Source of the DNA: VFZN01 sp050249615
GTDB lineage: Bacteria; Acidobacteriota; Vicinamibacteria; Vicinamibacterales; UBA2999
Direction: 5' to 3'
DNA length: 17,655 nucleotides
Assembly: GCA_050249615.1 (NCBI GenBank)
Contig: JBFWQE010000115.1
Coordinates: forward strand, 1 to 17,655
The position numbers and the translations under genes are program-made. A model generated the notes under the pieces. The model was not told the origin of the DNA. It saw only the letters and a program-made list of their open reading frames with translations, and did no database searches. Positions within the stretch are counted from its first letter, which is position 1. Every line of letters begins with the position of its first letter. Below are positions 7,233 to 14,101 of this stretch, one piece after another.

Positions 7233-7612
7233 CAGCGTCGGGTCACGTGCGCCGCCACGGCCTGCCACCGGCCATCGCGCCGGGCCCACACGTCGGTGTA
7301 GCGCCCAGCGCCCGGCGTGCCGCCAGGCAGCGTGAAGCTCGTCCGCGCGTGCACCAGGGCGATGTCGCCCATCAGCCGGATGTGGACGTCGTGCGCCTCC
7401 AGGCTGAGCAGAGTATAGGGGCGGGCCGCCTGCTCGAGGAACTGCTCGCGATTGACGATGGAGCCGTCGGGCTGCGAGCACAGGAAGTCGTCTGCGAGCA
7501 GCTCGGAGAAGCGCCGGATGTCAGACACCTTCACCGCGGCGATGTAGTCGCGGTTCAGGAAGGCCAGGGTCTCGAGGTCGCTCGACGGAGCGGTGGTCGG
7601 CGTGGCGTGCAT
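7232..7612 (-). CDS. SnoaL/DUF4440-like (NTF2-fold) protein
   Basis: I take the start as the ATG at 7612 (126 residues); the frame is open further upstream but that part overlaps the radical SAM gene and has no family similarity. The sequence follows the cone-shaped NTF2-like fold of DUF4440 and SnoaL-like proteins: LNRDYIAAVKVSDIRRFSEL as the N-terminal helices, LLADDFLCSQPDGSIVNREQFL, then strands ending in RYTDVWARRDGRWQAVAAHVT, a typical family ending. Members range from small ligand-binding proteins to isomerases and lyases, so function cannot be assigned. No signal peptide is seen. It lies 109 bp downstream of the radical SAM gene in the same direction and directly upstream of DUF1801. 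No strong ribosome binding site is visible. Confidence 0.85.
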   Translation of the reverse strand: MHATPTTAPSSDLETLAFLNRDYIAAVKVSDIRRFSELLADDFLCSQPDGSIVNREQFLEQAARPYTLLSLEAHDVHIRLMGDIALVHARTSFTLPGGTPGAGRYTDVWARRDGRWQAVAAHVTRR

Positions 7613-7721
7613 GGCTTCATCGTCGCCGGGCTCGCCCGTGCGCGCTATCACGGCATTTCGGCTGGAGCGCCCGCGCTGCATCCGTGAGGGCCAGGGCTTC
7701 AGCCGCAGCGACGACGCCTGG

Positions 7722-8699
7722 TCATGGGAGGCGGCGAACGTAGAACGTGTAATCGCGATAGGTGACCGGCCGCAACCGTCCGTCGGCGACGAGGCGGTCG
7801 AGGACGGAGCGATCGGCCCCGCACTTCTGCAGGAGCGCGAGCACCGAGTCCTCGCGCATGGGATGGACGGCGGTGATGCCCAGCAGATCCTGGGCGGCAT
7901 CGCCGGTCGCGCCAAAGCCGGTACCCTCGAAACCCGTGATCAGTTCGACCCGGGGCAGGCGCTCCGCGAAGCGCTGGTAGGCGCGGTTCGTGGCCTCCTC
8001 GGTGGCCGGGGTCACCCACGGCTCGGCTGGCGGGCGTGTGGGCGCGGCAATGAAGGCGGTGTGAGGGTGAAGCCGCTCGACGAACGCGGCGGTCACCTCG
8101 ACAACCGCGTCCCCGTCGTTGACGTCCCGGACCAGCATCGTCTCGGTGGCGAGCTCGCCTCTGAACCCGGCGGCGAACTCGAGCATGCCCTCCTGGACCG
8201 TGGCCAGGTCGAGCCCGGCGTACGGTCGATTCACCCTGCGCCACGTGGCCTCGTCGGCGGCATCGACCTTGAGCGACACCCAGTCCGCCTTCCCGAGCGC
8301 CGCTCGCACCTCGGGACGCCATACGAGCGAGCCATTGGTGATGACCGCGATCGGAATCCCGAGCGTGCGCAGGCCATCGATCTCGTCGCCCAGGTCGCCA
8401 TCGAGCGTGGGCTCGCCGTCGGGCACGTAGGTCAGGTAGTCGATGCGCTCGCCGCGCGCGCGAAGCTTCTGGACGTGCCGCGTGACCCCTTCGACCACGG
8501 CCCCCGGGGCCCAGATCGTCCGGGGCTCGATTTCGGTCGCCGGCGTCGGGCCGACCTGGCAGTAGACGCACGAGTACGAGCACGTCTTCGCCTGGACGTT
8601 GCCGATGCCGAGGCTCTGCCCGAGGCGGCGGGACGGAACGGGCCCGAACACGGTCAACGCCGACACGTCCAGGGGCACTCGAGTGGGTGGCACGCTCAT
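7722..8699 (-). CDS. Radical SAM protein of the COG0731 (wyosine-synthase-like) group
   Basis: This 325-residue protein opens with FGPVPSRRLGQSLG, the signature before the cluster motif in COG0731, followed by CSYSCVYC: C40, C44 and C47 form the CX3CX2C site that binds the 4Fe-4S cluster for S-adenosylmethionine cleavage. Downstream are YVPDGEPTLD (the GEPT motif, a SAM-contacting element) and VITNGSL (radical SAM strand 4). COG0731 is named after archaeal Taw1 wyosine synthase. Bacterial members lack a known wyosine pathway, so the substrate is unknown. The C-terminal ~70 residues (from ~GITAVHPMREDS) look like a small winged-helix-type appendage, which is an inference. It heads the run radical SAM - SnoaL - DUF1801. 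The start is fixed by the TAGACT -10 just 6 nt upstream and the divergent gene only 37 bp away. Confidence 0.92.
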   Translation of the reverse strand: MSVPPTRVPLDVSALTVFGPVPSRRLGQSLGIGNVQAKTCSYSCVYCQVGPTPATEIEPRTIWAPGAVVEGVTRHVQKLRARGERIDYLTYVPDGEPTLDGDLGDEIDGLRTLGIPIAVITNGSLVWRPEVRAALGKADWVSLKVDAADEATWRRVNRPYAGLDLATVQEGMLEFAAGFRGELATETMLVRDVNDGDAVVEVTAAFVERLHPHTAFIAAPTRPPAEPWVTPATEEATNRAYQRFAERLPRVELITGFEGTGFGATGDAAQDLLGITAVHPMREDSVLALLQKCGADRSVLDRLVADGRLRPVTYRDYTFYVRRLP

Positions 8700-8705
8700 G
8701 AGTGG

Positions 8706-8711
8706 AGTCTA
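8706..8711 (-). promoter_or_regulatory. Candidate -10 element of the radical SAM gene (leaderless)
   Basis: TAGACT on the minus strand lies exactly 6 nt before the ATG at 8699, the same spacing as for malic enzyme and the divergent gene. No Shine-Dalgarno is present. No clear -35 is seen. Confidence 0.4.
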
Positions 8712-8724
8712 GTCCAATCCATGC

Positions 8725-8730
8725 GACACT
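8725..8730 (+). promoter_or_regulatory. Candidate -10 element of the exported repeat-protein gene (leaderless)
   Basis: GACACT lies exactly 6 nt before the GTG at 8737. It is back to back with the opposite-facing TAGACT, with 13 bp between the two. It matches TATAAT less well, so support rests mainly on spacing. Confidence 0.3.
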
Positions 8731-8736
8731 CAGCCC

Positions 8737-9798
8737 GTGTCTCGACTCCCGCGCGTCACCCTGCTCGCCGCGTTCACCCTGCTCGCTCCGGTATCCGCGA
8801 TCACGACGGCTGCCGACCGTGACGTCGCCTGGATCGTCGTGGCCAACGAAGGCTCCACGGAGCGCGAGATGAACGCCCAGGCCGCCCGCGGCCTGCGGCT
8901 GGCGACGGTCACGGAAGGCCTGGCCTGCCCCGTCGCCGTGATGCAGACGCCCGACCCGCCCGCGCCAGGTGCCGCGTCGTATCGCCTGGTGTCGGACCGC
9001 GAGCTGGCTGCAGAACTGCCGGCGCTGACCGACGAAGGCTGGGAGCCGCGCGGGCTCATTCACCGGCTGGGCGGGCGCGCGCACGTCATCTGGGAGCGGC
9101 GCGACCGGACGCGAGAGGCGCGAATCGCTGCCTGGAGAGCCATCGAGTTCTCGAACCCCGACACGCTCGAGGCCGACCTCGCGGCCGCAGCACAGGAAGG
9201 CTTCCAGCCGCGCCTGCTGGCGCGCCACTACCTCCGCAGCTGGCCGGGGCTCTCGGAGAAGGGTCTCCTGCTGCTCGGCCAGCGCGCGGGCGCGAAGCCC
9301 CGGGAGATCCGCGTGCTTCGCGGCACGAAGCGCGACGTGGACGACCTCGCGAAGGAGGTGGACGCACTCACCAGCGCCGGCTGGGGGCTCGACGTGGCCT
9401 TCACCAGCTCGCGCGACGGGAACCGCACCACCCGCCGCGAGCGCGCATACTTGATCTTCTCCCGCGAGGCCGGCGCGAACGGACCGGGCACGCCCCTGCG
9501 CCTCGTGCGCGCCACGAGCTGGGGCATGGTGGGCGCCGGCGAGCCGGTGTTCGGCGCCGCCTACTGGCACGACTTCCTGTTCATCTTCCGCCAGGCCGAG
9601 CGCCGCCAGTCGTGGGCCACGCCGATCCGGCTCACGGCCTTCGAGGCGCAGTGCGGCGGCCTCGCGATGAAGCTCCGCATCGACGGCCAGCGCGAGGAAC
9701 GCTCCACCATTGTCGGCGCCGCGGCGCGGCCGGTGCAGGGGACGGACGGGATCGAGTTGATCCTGCTGCTGGATGAACGGCTGGCCGGTGGGAGGTGA
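8737..9798 (+). CDS. Exported protein with four DUF4177-like repeats, function unknown
   Basis: The protein has 353 residues and a GTG start. Residues 1-26 form a signal peptide (basic MSRLPR, hydrophobic TLLAAFTLLAPVSA), so the product is probably periplasmic. Four copies of a strand-helix-strand unit can be aligned by eye: 32-70 (WIVVANEG...AARGLRLATV), 82-121 (YRLVSDRELAAELPALTDEGW), 133-183 (WRAIEFSN...LAAAAQEGFQ) and 191-243 (IRVLRGTK...VDALTSAGWG). Each opens with an aromatic or aliphatic strand, has an amphipathic helix ending in G-W/F, and closes with a hydrophobic strand. This resembles the small DUF4177 module, in which a strand and helix precede GWEL. The last ~100 residues lack a clear repeat. 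I recognise no catalytic motif. The next gene, also exported, starts 50 bp downstream and may be co-transcribed. Confidence 0.8.
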   Translation: MSRLPRVTLLAAFTLLAPVSAITTAADRDVAWIVVANEGSTEREMNAQAARGLRLATVTEGLACPVAVMQTPDPPAPGAASYRLVSDRELAAELPALTDEGWEPRGLIHRLGGRAHVIWERRDRTREARIAAWRAIEFSNPDTLEADLAAAAQEGFQPRLLARHYLRSWPGLSEKGLLLLGQRAGAKPREIRVLRGTKRDVDDLAKEVDALTSAGWGLDVAFTSSRDGNRTTRRERAYLIFSREAGANGPGTPLRLVRATSWGMVGAGEPVFGAAYWHDFLFIFRQAERRQSWATPIRLTAFEAQCGGLAMKLRIDGQREERSTIVGAAARPVQGTDGIELILLLDERLAGGR

Positions 9799-9808
9799 GA
9801 GGGGGAAA

Positions 9809-9829
9809 GTGAGAAGTGAGAAGCGAGAA
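9809..9829 (+). repeat. 7-nt purine tandem repeat GYGAGAA x3
   Basis: GTGAGAA, GTGAGAA and GCGAGAA follow each other exactly, then a degenerate GCCAGGAA. The array starts 10 nt after the stop of the repeat-protein gene and ends 19 nt before the RidA-like start. It is all purine except the Y position on the plus strand. Confidence 0.75.
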
Positions 9830-9848
9830 GCCAGGAACGGGGGAACAC

Positions 9849-10298
9849 ATGCGCAAACGTCTGCTCACCTTGGCATTGCTTTGTGCCGCTCCGGCCACGC
9901 TGGCCTCGGCGCAGTCGCTGCAGTTCACCAATCCTCAGGGATTGAGCACGCCGACCACCTACTCGCACGTCGTGCGCGCGGGGAAGACGCTCTACATTGC
10001 CGGGCAGGTGGCGGCCGACGCGCAGGGCAAGGTCGTGAGCCAGGCCATGACCGACCAGGTGAGGCAGGTGCTCGCGAACCTGAAGACCGCGCTGGCCTCG
10101 CAGGGAGCCGGCGTGGAGCACATCGCGAAGATCAACATCTACGTCACCGACATGGACGCCTTCCGCGCGCCCGAGGCGGCAAAGGTCCGGGGCGACTTCT
10201 TCGGCGCGCACCGGCCCGCCAGCACGCTGGTCCAGGTCGTACGCCTGGCCTCGCCGGACTTCAAGGTGGAGATCGAAGCGATTGCCGTGATGCCGTAA
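9849..10298 (+). CDS. Exported RidA/YjgF family protein lacking the RidA catalytic arginine
   Basis: The protein has 149 residues. MRKRLLTLALLCAAPATLASA is a clean signal peptide with an A-x-A site, so the mature ~128-residue Rid domain is periplasmic, whereas classical RidA is cytoplasmic. Family landmarks are SHVVRAGKTLYIAGQV (39-54), the ANLKTAL helix (76-82), INIYVTDMDAF (95-105), FFGAHRPAST (117-126) and VEIEAIAV at the end. In E. coli RidA, Arg105 (in PARS) is essential for hydrolysing 2-aminoacrylate imines; here the aligned residue is S125 (PAST). The C-terminal glutamate pair (E141, E143) is kept. The protein therefore belongs with Rid subfamilies lacking that arginine and is unlikely to be a standard imine deaminase. 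A GGGGGAA stretch just before the ATG at 9849 is a weak ribosome binding site. The frame is open from 9816 but homology and the signal peptide support 9849. Confidence 0.92.
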   Translation: MRKRLLTLALLCAAPATLASAQSLQFTNPQGLSTPTTYSHVVRAGKTLYIAGQVAADAQGKVVSQAMTDQVRQVLANLKTALASQGAGVEHIAKINIYVTDMDAFRAPEAAKVRGDFFGAHRPASTLVQVVRLASPDFKVEIEAIAVMP

Positions 10299-10300
10299 CG

Positions 10301-10380
10301 GGGTGCGGGCGGGTGCGAACGGGTGCGGGCAGGTGCGAACGGGTGCGAACGGGTGCGGGCAGGTGCGGGCAGGTGCGGGC
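10301..10380 (+). repeat. 10-nt tandem repeat RGGTGCGRRC, eight copies in perfect register
   Basis: Eight exact-length units begin at 10301, 10311, 10321, 10331, 10341, 10351, 10361 and 10371. They vary only at position 1 (G/A) and positions 8-9 (GG/AA). The array starts 2 nt after the RidA-like stop codon. On the plus strand, G3 tracts with loops of 3, 1 and 7 nt at the start of the array satisfy the usual G-quadruplex rule. Confidence 0.9.
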
Positions 10381-10391
10381 GGGGTGTGCGG

Positions 10392-10433
10392 CTCCCGACT
10401 CCCGACTCCCGACTCCCGACTCCCGACTCCCGA
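10392..10433 (-). repeat. 7-nt tandem repeat CTCCCGA, six identical copies
   Basis: Six perfect copies of CTCCCGA run without interruption and stop 5 nt before the stop codon of the convergent DUF5916 gene (10439-10441). On the minus strand this reads as GGG tracts separated by AGTC, which can form a G-quadruplex in the DUF5916 transcript. Confidence 0.92.
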
Positions 10434-10438
10434 CGTGA

Positions 10439-12634
10439 TCAGAACCGCTTCGTGAACACCACCTTCGCCGCGGTCCGGCGGTCGAGGTTCCGGAAGCCGG
10501 TCCGCGCCGGGTCGAGCGGGTCGAAGTCGTCGATCCAGTTCTGCGTGTAGACGACGAACACGTCGTTGCCGGGGGTGACGATCCAGCGGAATCGCGACTG
10601 CCAGCCGAGAATGCGGCTCACCGAGTCGTACTGGATGTTGTTCACGAGGTACATGAACGGCGTGAACTGGTTGTCGGCCACCACGCGGAACAGCTTCGTG
10701 TCGAAGCTCCCCTCCGCCAGGTCCACCGTGTTGTACTCGTACGACGTGTTCACGCGGATGCCGGGCCGCGGGCGGATGTCCACGCCGATCTCGTACTCCT
10801 GGCGCGTGCCCGAGAAGAACGTGCCCCACTCCGCACGAGGCCGGAGTGCGATCACGCGCCGGTTGGCCGTGTTCGCCGAAATCCCCCAGCGCGTGAAGTG
10901 ATAGTCGCTGCCGCCCGGCAGGGTGATGCCCTCTGAAATCTCGAAGTCCTCCCGCAGGCGCTCGTAGCTGGGGCTCACGAAGGCATCGAAGTTGTCGCCG
11001 CTGTGCATCTCCATGCGGAACAGCTGGATGTTGCCCCCGGCCGACTCCATCCGGTTCCGCATGTCGGTGAGGAAGAACGGATCCACGCCGAAGCCGAGGC
11101 GCCGGATGAACGGGTGCCGTGTCTTCGGCCTGGGATTCCACCGGAATTCCGGGTTGTAGCGGCGGAAGTCGTTGCGCGGCGTGAAGCCGATCGCGGGGTC
11201 GAAGTTCGCCTGCACCTCCTGCAGGTCCAGGCTCAGGTCCCAGATGTCGTTCGGGTACTCGACCCTCGCGCCCCACGCGGCGCCGTCCCCCGCATCGTTC
11301 TCCGTGGTGTTCGCCGCCCAGTACCCGGTGAACTCGAGATTCTTGTCCCCGCGGAAGGTCGAGGTTGCCAGGCGGAGGTCGACGCCGACGGTCTGGCGCG
11401 TGGGCACGTCGGCATCGCCGTGCGTGGCGCGACCGGTGTAGATGGCGCCGAAGTACGACTGCTGCAGGATCCGCCGGCGCCAGCGGCCCACGAGGAAGTC
11501 TTCGCCCGGCACGCCCTCGTCCTCTCCCGTGCGCACGTAGAGCGCGCCCAGATCGCTGGCGCCTGCCTGGCCCGTGAGCTTGCTCCCGCCGATGATCCGC
11601 TGCGGCACGCCCTCGACCAGGCCGATGCGCCGCGAGAAGAACGCCTGGATGGGGAAGTCGAAGAACGTGGCCCCGTCCAGGAAGAAGGTCCGGCGCTCCG
11701 GGAAGAACAGCGGGAAGCGGGTGAGGTTGACCCGACGCTGGTCCACCTCGGTCTCGGCGAAGTCCGTGTTGATGGTCCCCACGGCACGTAAGCTGGGCGT
11801 CAGGTTGTAGGCCACGTCGAGGCCGATGTCGGCCTCGCCCACGGTTGCGGTGCCCCCTGGCGTGTCCACGTAGCCGGCGACGTAGGGCTTGACCTCGAAG
11901 CCCTTACCGCGGCTCACCTCGTTCAACCCGACGAGCAGGCCCGCGTTGGCCATGCGGCGGAGCCCCTGGTTGCGCTGGTGCCCCGTCCAGAGCAGCTCTT
12001 CCTGCTTGCGCCGGACCGTCCGCTGGAAGTTCACCCCCCAGGCCGGCGCGTTCGGGTCGAACGCCAGCGTCCGGAACGGAATGTCCACCTCGATCACCCA
12101 GCCGATCTCGCTCTGCCGCACGCGGGCATTCCAGATGCCGTCCCACTCGCGGTTGGTGGATCCGCCCGGCCCCATCAGGGCATCGGCCATCAACCCCGCG
12201 GGGTTCATCTCGAAGAAGTACCCCGTCTGCTGGTTCAGGAAGGTGTCCATCGTCCACATGAAGCGGTCGTCCGCGCTCAGGAACTCGTCCCGCTTGCTGG
12301 TGTTGCCGGCCAGCTTGTCGGGCTCCGAGTCGAAGCAGATGACGCCCATGTAGAGATGGTCGCGGTTGAACGCGAAGCGGACCTCCGTGCGCTCCGTGGG
12401 TTCGGCGCCGAGCACAGGGTCCTGCTGGATGAACTCCCCGCCGTGCTGGGCGCGCTTCCACACCGCCTCGTCCAGGATGCCGTCGAGGACGATGCGCTCG
12501 TCGGGCAGCATGCGCTCGGCGCGGATGATTCGGCGGCCGGACGTGAGCGGATCCTCCAGCTGCTGGGCCGGCGCGGGCGTGGCGGCGAGACCGATGATGA
12601 GAGCGACTGCGATGCGGAGAACCAGGCGATGCAT
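10439..12634 (-). CDS. DUF5916 outer-membrane protein with N-terminal CBM9-like domain
   Basis: The protein has 731 residues. MHRLVLRIAVALIIGLAATPAPA is a signal peptide. Residues ~45-225 form a CBM9/DOMON-like beta-sandwich (IVLDGILDEAVWKRA, then TEVRFAFNRDHLYMGVICFDS), a fold that binds sugars or heme. Residues ~240-731 match DUF5916, a predicted beta-barrel, with alternating strands such as FEVKPYVAGYVD and the conserved NTDFAETEVDQRRVNLTRF region. The protein ends in an aromatic residue (VVFTKRF), the usual beta-signal recognised by the BAM complex. It probably sits in the outer membrane with the CBM-like domain in the periplasm. Related genes often accompany peptidase or transport genes, but the substrate is unknown. 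Here it stands alone, divergent from the alpha-oxoamine synthase across 111 bp. A TACTCT -10-like hexamer lies 10 nt before the ATG, with weak AGGGA between. Confidence 0.92.
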   Translation of the reverse strand: MHRLVLRIAVALIIGLAATPAPAQQLEDPLTSGRRIIRAERMLPDERIVLDGILDEAVWKRAQHGGEFIQQDPVLGAEPTERTEVRFAFNRDHLYMGVICFDSEPDKLAGNTSKRDEFLSADDRFMWTMDTFLNQQTGYFFEMNPAGLMADALMGPGGSTNREWDGIWNARVRQSEIGWVIEVDIPFRTLAFDPNAPAWGVNFQRTVRRKQEELLWTGHQRNQGLRRMANAGLLVGLNEVSRGKGFEVKPYVAGYVDTPGGTATVGEADIGLDVAYNLTPSLRAVGTINTDFAETEVDQRRVNLTRFPLFFPERRTFFLDGATFFDFPIQAFFSRRIGLVEGVPQRIIGGSKLTGQAGASDLGALYVRTGEDEGVPGEDFLVGRWRRRILQQSYFGAIYTGRATHGDADVPTRQTVGVDLRLATSTFRGDKNLEFTGYWAANTTENDAGDGAAWGARVEYPNDIWDLSLDLQEVQANFDPAIGFTPRNDFRRYNPEFRWNPRPKTRHPFIRRLGFGVDPFFLTDMRNRMESAGGNIQLFRMEMHSGDNFDAFVSPSYERLREDFEISEGITLPGGSDYHFTRWGISANTANRRVIALRPRAEWGTFFSGTRQEYEIGVDIRPRPGIRVNTSYEYNTVDLAEGSFDTKLFRVVADNQFTPFMYLVNNIQYDSVSRILGWQSRFRWIVTPGNDVFVVYTQNWIDDFDPLDPARTGFRNLDRRTAAKVVFTKRF

Positions 12635-12644
12635 TAATCCCTAA

Positions 12645-12650
12645 AGAGTA
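12645..12650 (-). promoter_or_regulatory. Candidate -10 element of the DUF5916 gene
   Basis: TACTCT on the minus strand lies 10 nt before the ATG at 12634. It gives a leaderless or near-leaderless transcript like several neighbours. No -35 is clear. Confidence 0.3.
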
Positions 12651-12730
12651 CGACAGGCGTCGGTCGGTTGTCTCCAATCGTCATCGCGCCGACGGCACCT
12701 CTGCCTCTACGACACCGCGCGTCGAAGTGT

Positions 12731-12736
12731 TACGCT
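12731..12736 (+). promoter_or_regulatory. Candidate -10 element of the alpha-oxoamine synthase gene
   Basis: TACGCT lies 9 nt before the ATG at 12746, with no Shine-Dalgarno. This is consistent with a very short or absent leader. Confidence 0.3.
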
Positions 12737-12745
12737 GTCGGGCGC

Positions 12746-13972
12746 ATGTCACTCGACAAACTGAACGCCAGCCTCGCCGCGGACGTCGCCGGCCTCGAGC
12801 GCGAGGGCCGCGCGAAGGCGCCGGAGCGGATCGTCGTCGGCTACGAGCTCGCCGCGGGAACGCGCGGGCCGCGCTACCGGCTGCAGGGCAGCCCGGGCGC
12901 GTACCTGCGCATGAACGCCAACAGCTACCTGTCGCTCTCGCACCACCCGGCGCTGCTCCATGCCGCGGACGAAGCCGCGCGGGTATTCGGCGCCGGGCCC
13001 GGGGCCGTGCGGTTCATCGACGGCACCTGCATCCACCACGTGACGCTCGAGTCGCGCATCGCGGAGTTCACCGGGCGTCCGGCGGCAAAGGCCTTCAACT
13101 CGGCCTACACCACCATCCTCGGCACGGCCATCACGCTGTCGGGGCCGGACACCTTCTGGATTGGCGACGAGCTCAACCACAACTGCATCATCCGGGCGAT
13201 GCGCATCGCCAACGTGCCAGGCGATCGCCGAGCGATCTTCAAGCACAACAGCGCAGAGGACCTCGAGCAGAAGCTGCGGGCCGTCCCCGATGGCATCGGC
13301 CGCGTCGTCGTCATCTTCGACGGCATCTTCAGCATGCGCGGCGACGCAGCGCCGCTCCAGGACCTGCTGAGCGTGACCGCCGCGCACGAAGATCGTTTCC
13401 GCGACGGCGTCGTGACGATGATGGACGATTCGCACGGCATCGGCGCGTACGGCGCCACGGGGCGCGGCACCGAGGAACATGCGGGCGCCCACGTGGACGT
13501 CCTCGTGGGCACGTTCGGAAAGGCCTTCGGCGTGAACGGCGGCTTCGTCGCGGGGAGCCCGGAGCTCATCGAGGCCGTGCGCCAGAAGGCCGACACCTAC
13601 ATCTACACGAACCCCCTCGGCGCCGCGGACTGCGCCGCGGCGGTGGCGGCGGTGAACATCGCCGACAGCCCGGAGGGGCTGGAGCGGCTGGCCAACCTCG
13701 GCGCCCGCACGCGCCAGCTGCGCGAGGGCCTGGCAGCGCTGGGGCTCGAATCCATCCCAGGGCCGCATCCCGTCGTACCGCTGCTGGTTCGCGACACGGA
13801 CAGGGTGCGCGCGATGGTGCGGGGCCTCTTCGAGCGGGAAATCCTGGCGGTAGGGCTCACGTTCCCCGTGGTGCCGAAGGGCGACGAGACGATCCGCTTC
13901 CAGGTGAACGCGGCGCACACCGCGGCGGACATCGACGAGGTACTGGACGCGCTTCGCGAGCTGGCGGGATAG
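12746..13972 (+). CDS. PLP-dependent alpha-oxoamine synthase family aminotransferase (Kbl/BioF-like)
   Basis: This 408-residue cytoplasmic enzyme belongs to fold-type I PLP enzymes that condense an amino acid with an acyl-CoA (or acyl-ACP) and lose CO2; glycine C-acetyltransferase, BioF and serine palmitoyltransferase are relatives. Visible landmarks are the MNANSYLSLSHHP entry loop, FNSAYTTILG (117-126, where relatives have a Ser-Gly-containing loop), DELNHNCII (141-149, His that stacks on or contacts PLP), MDDSHGIGAYGATGRGTEEH (226-245, D227 to the pyridine nitrogen, H230) and TFGKAFG with Schiff-base lysine K259. The product is uncertain. No threonine dehydrogenase, biotin or sphingolipid gene is nearby, and the substrate-facing loops differ from textbook Kbl and BioF. 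I chose the ATG at 12746 because the upstream in-frame extension to 12668 is low-complexity and overlaps the promoter. A short hairpin follows the stop. Confidence 0.9.
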   Translation: MSLDKLNASLAADVAGLEREGRAKAPERIVVGYELAAGTRGPRYRLQGSPGAYLRMNANSYLSLSHHPALLHAADEAARVFGAGPGAVRFIDGTCIHHVTLESRIAEFTGRPAAKAFNSAYTTILGTAITLSGPDTFWIGDELNHNCIIRAMRIANVPGDRRAIFKHNSAEDLEQKLRAVPDGIGRVVVIFDGIFSMRGDAAPLQDLLSVTAAHEDRFRDGVVTMMDDSHGIGAYGATGRGTEEHAGAHVDVLVGTFGKAFGVNGGFVAGSPELIEAVRQKADTYIYTNPLGAADCAAAVAAVNIADSPEGLERLANLGARTRQLREGLAALGLESIPGPHPVVPLLVRDTDRVRAMVRGLFEREILAVGLTFPVVPKGDETIRFQVNAAHTAADIDEVLDALRELAG

Positions 13973-13980
13973 GCGGGCAC

Positions 13981-13997
13981 GGGCCTTGCTCAGGCCC
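13981..13997 (+). terminator. Small hairpin after the alpha-oxoamine synthase gene
   Basis: GGGCCT (13981-13986) pairs with AGGCCC (13992-13997) over a 5-nt loop, 8 nt after the stop codon. No T-tract follows. It may be a weak terminator or merely chance in GC-rich DNA. The rest of the 13998-14101 gap shows no gene. Confidence 0.3.
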
Positions 13998-14101
13998 CGA
14001 GCCGTGATGCCGGAACACATCGCGAGGCCAGGCTCCGCCCGAGATCGCGCGGGCAGGGTGTCGACGGGCCGACGCTTCCGTCAGGCATCCGACAGAGGCC
14101 C

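Noticed and set aside
6818..7612. Toxin-antitoxin pair (SnoaL-like plus DUF1801)
   Set aside because: The two-gene coupling is suggestive, but neither family is a known toxin or antitoxin and both have housekeeping-like folds.
7699..9570. 623-codon open frame on the minus strand over the repeat-protein and radical SAM genes
   Set aside because: It crosses two divergent real genes and their promoter region; composition is typical of a shadow frame.
10301..10433. CRISPR array
   Set aside because: Units are 7 and 10 nt and contiguous, with no spacers and no cas genes.
10323..10550. 75-codon open frame across the tandem repeats
   Set aside because: It is an artefact of repeat translation and runs antisense into the DUF5916 gene.
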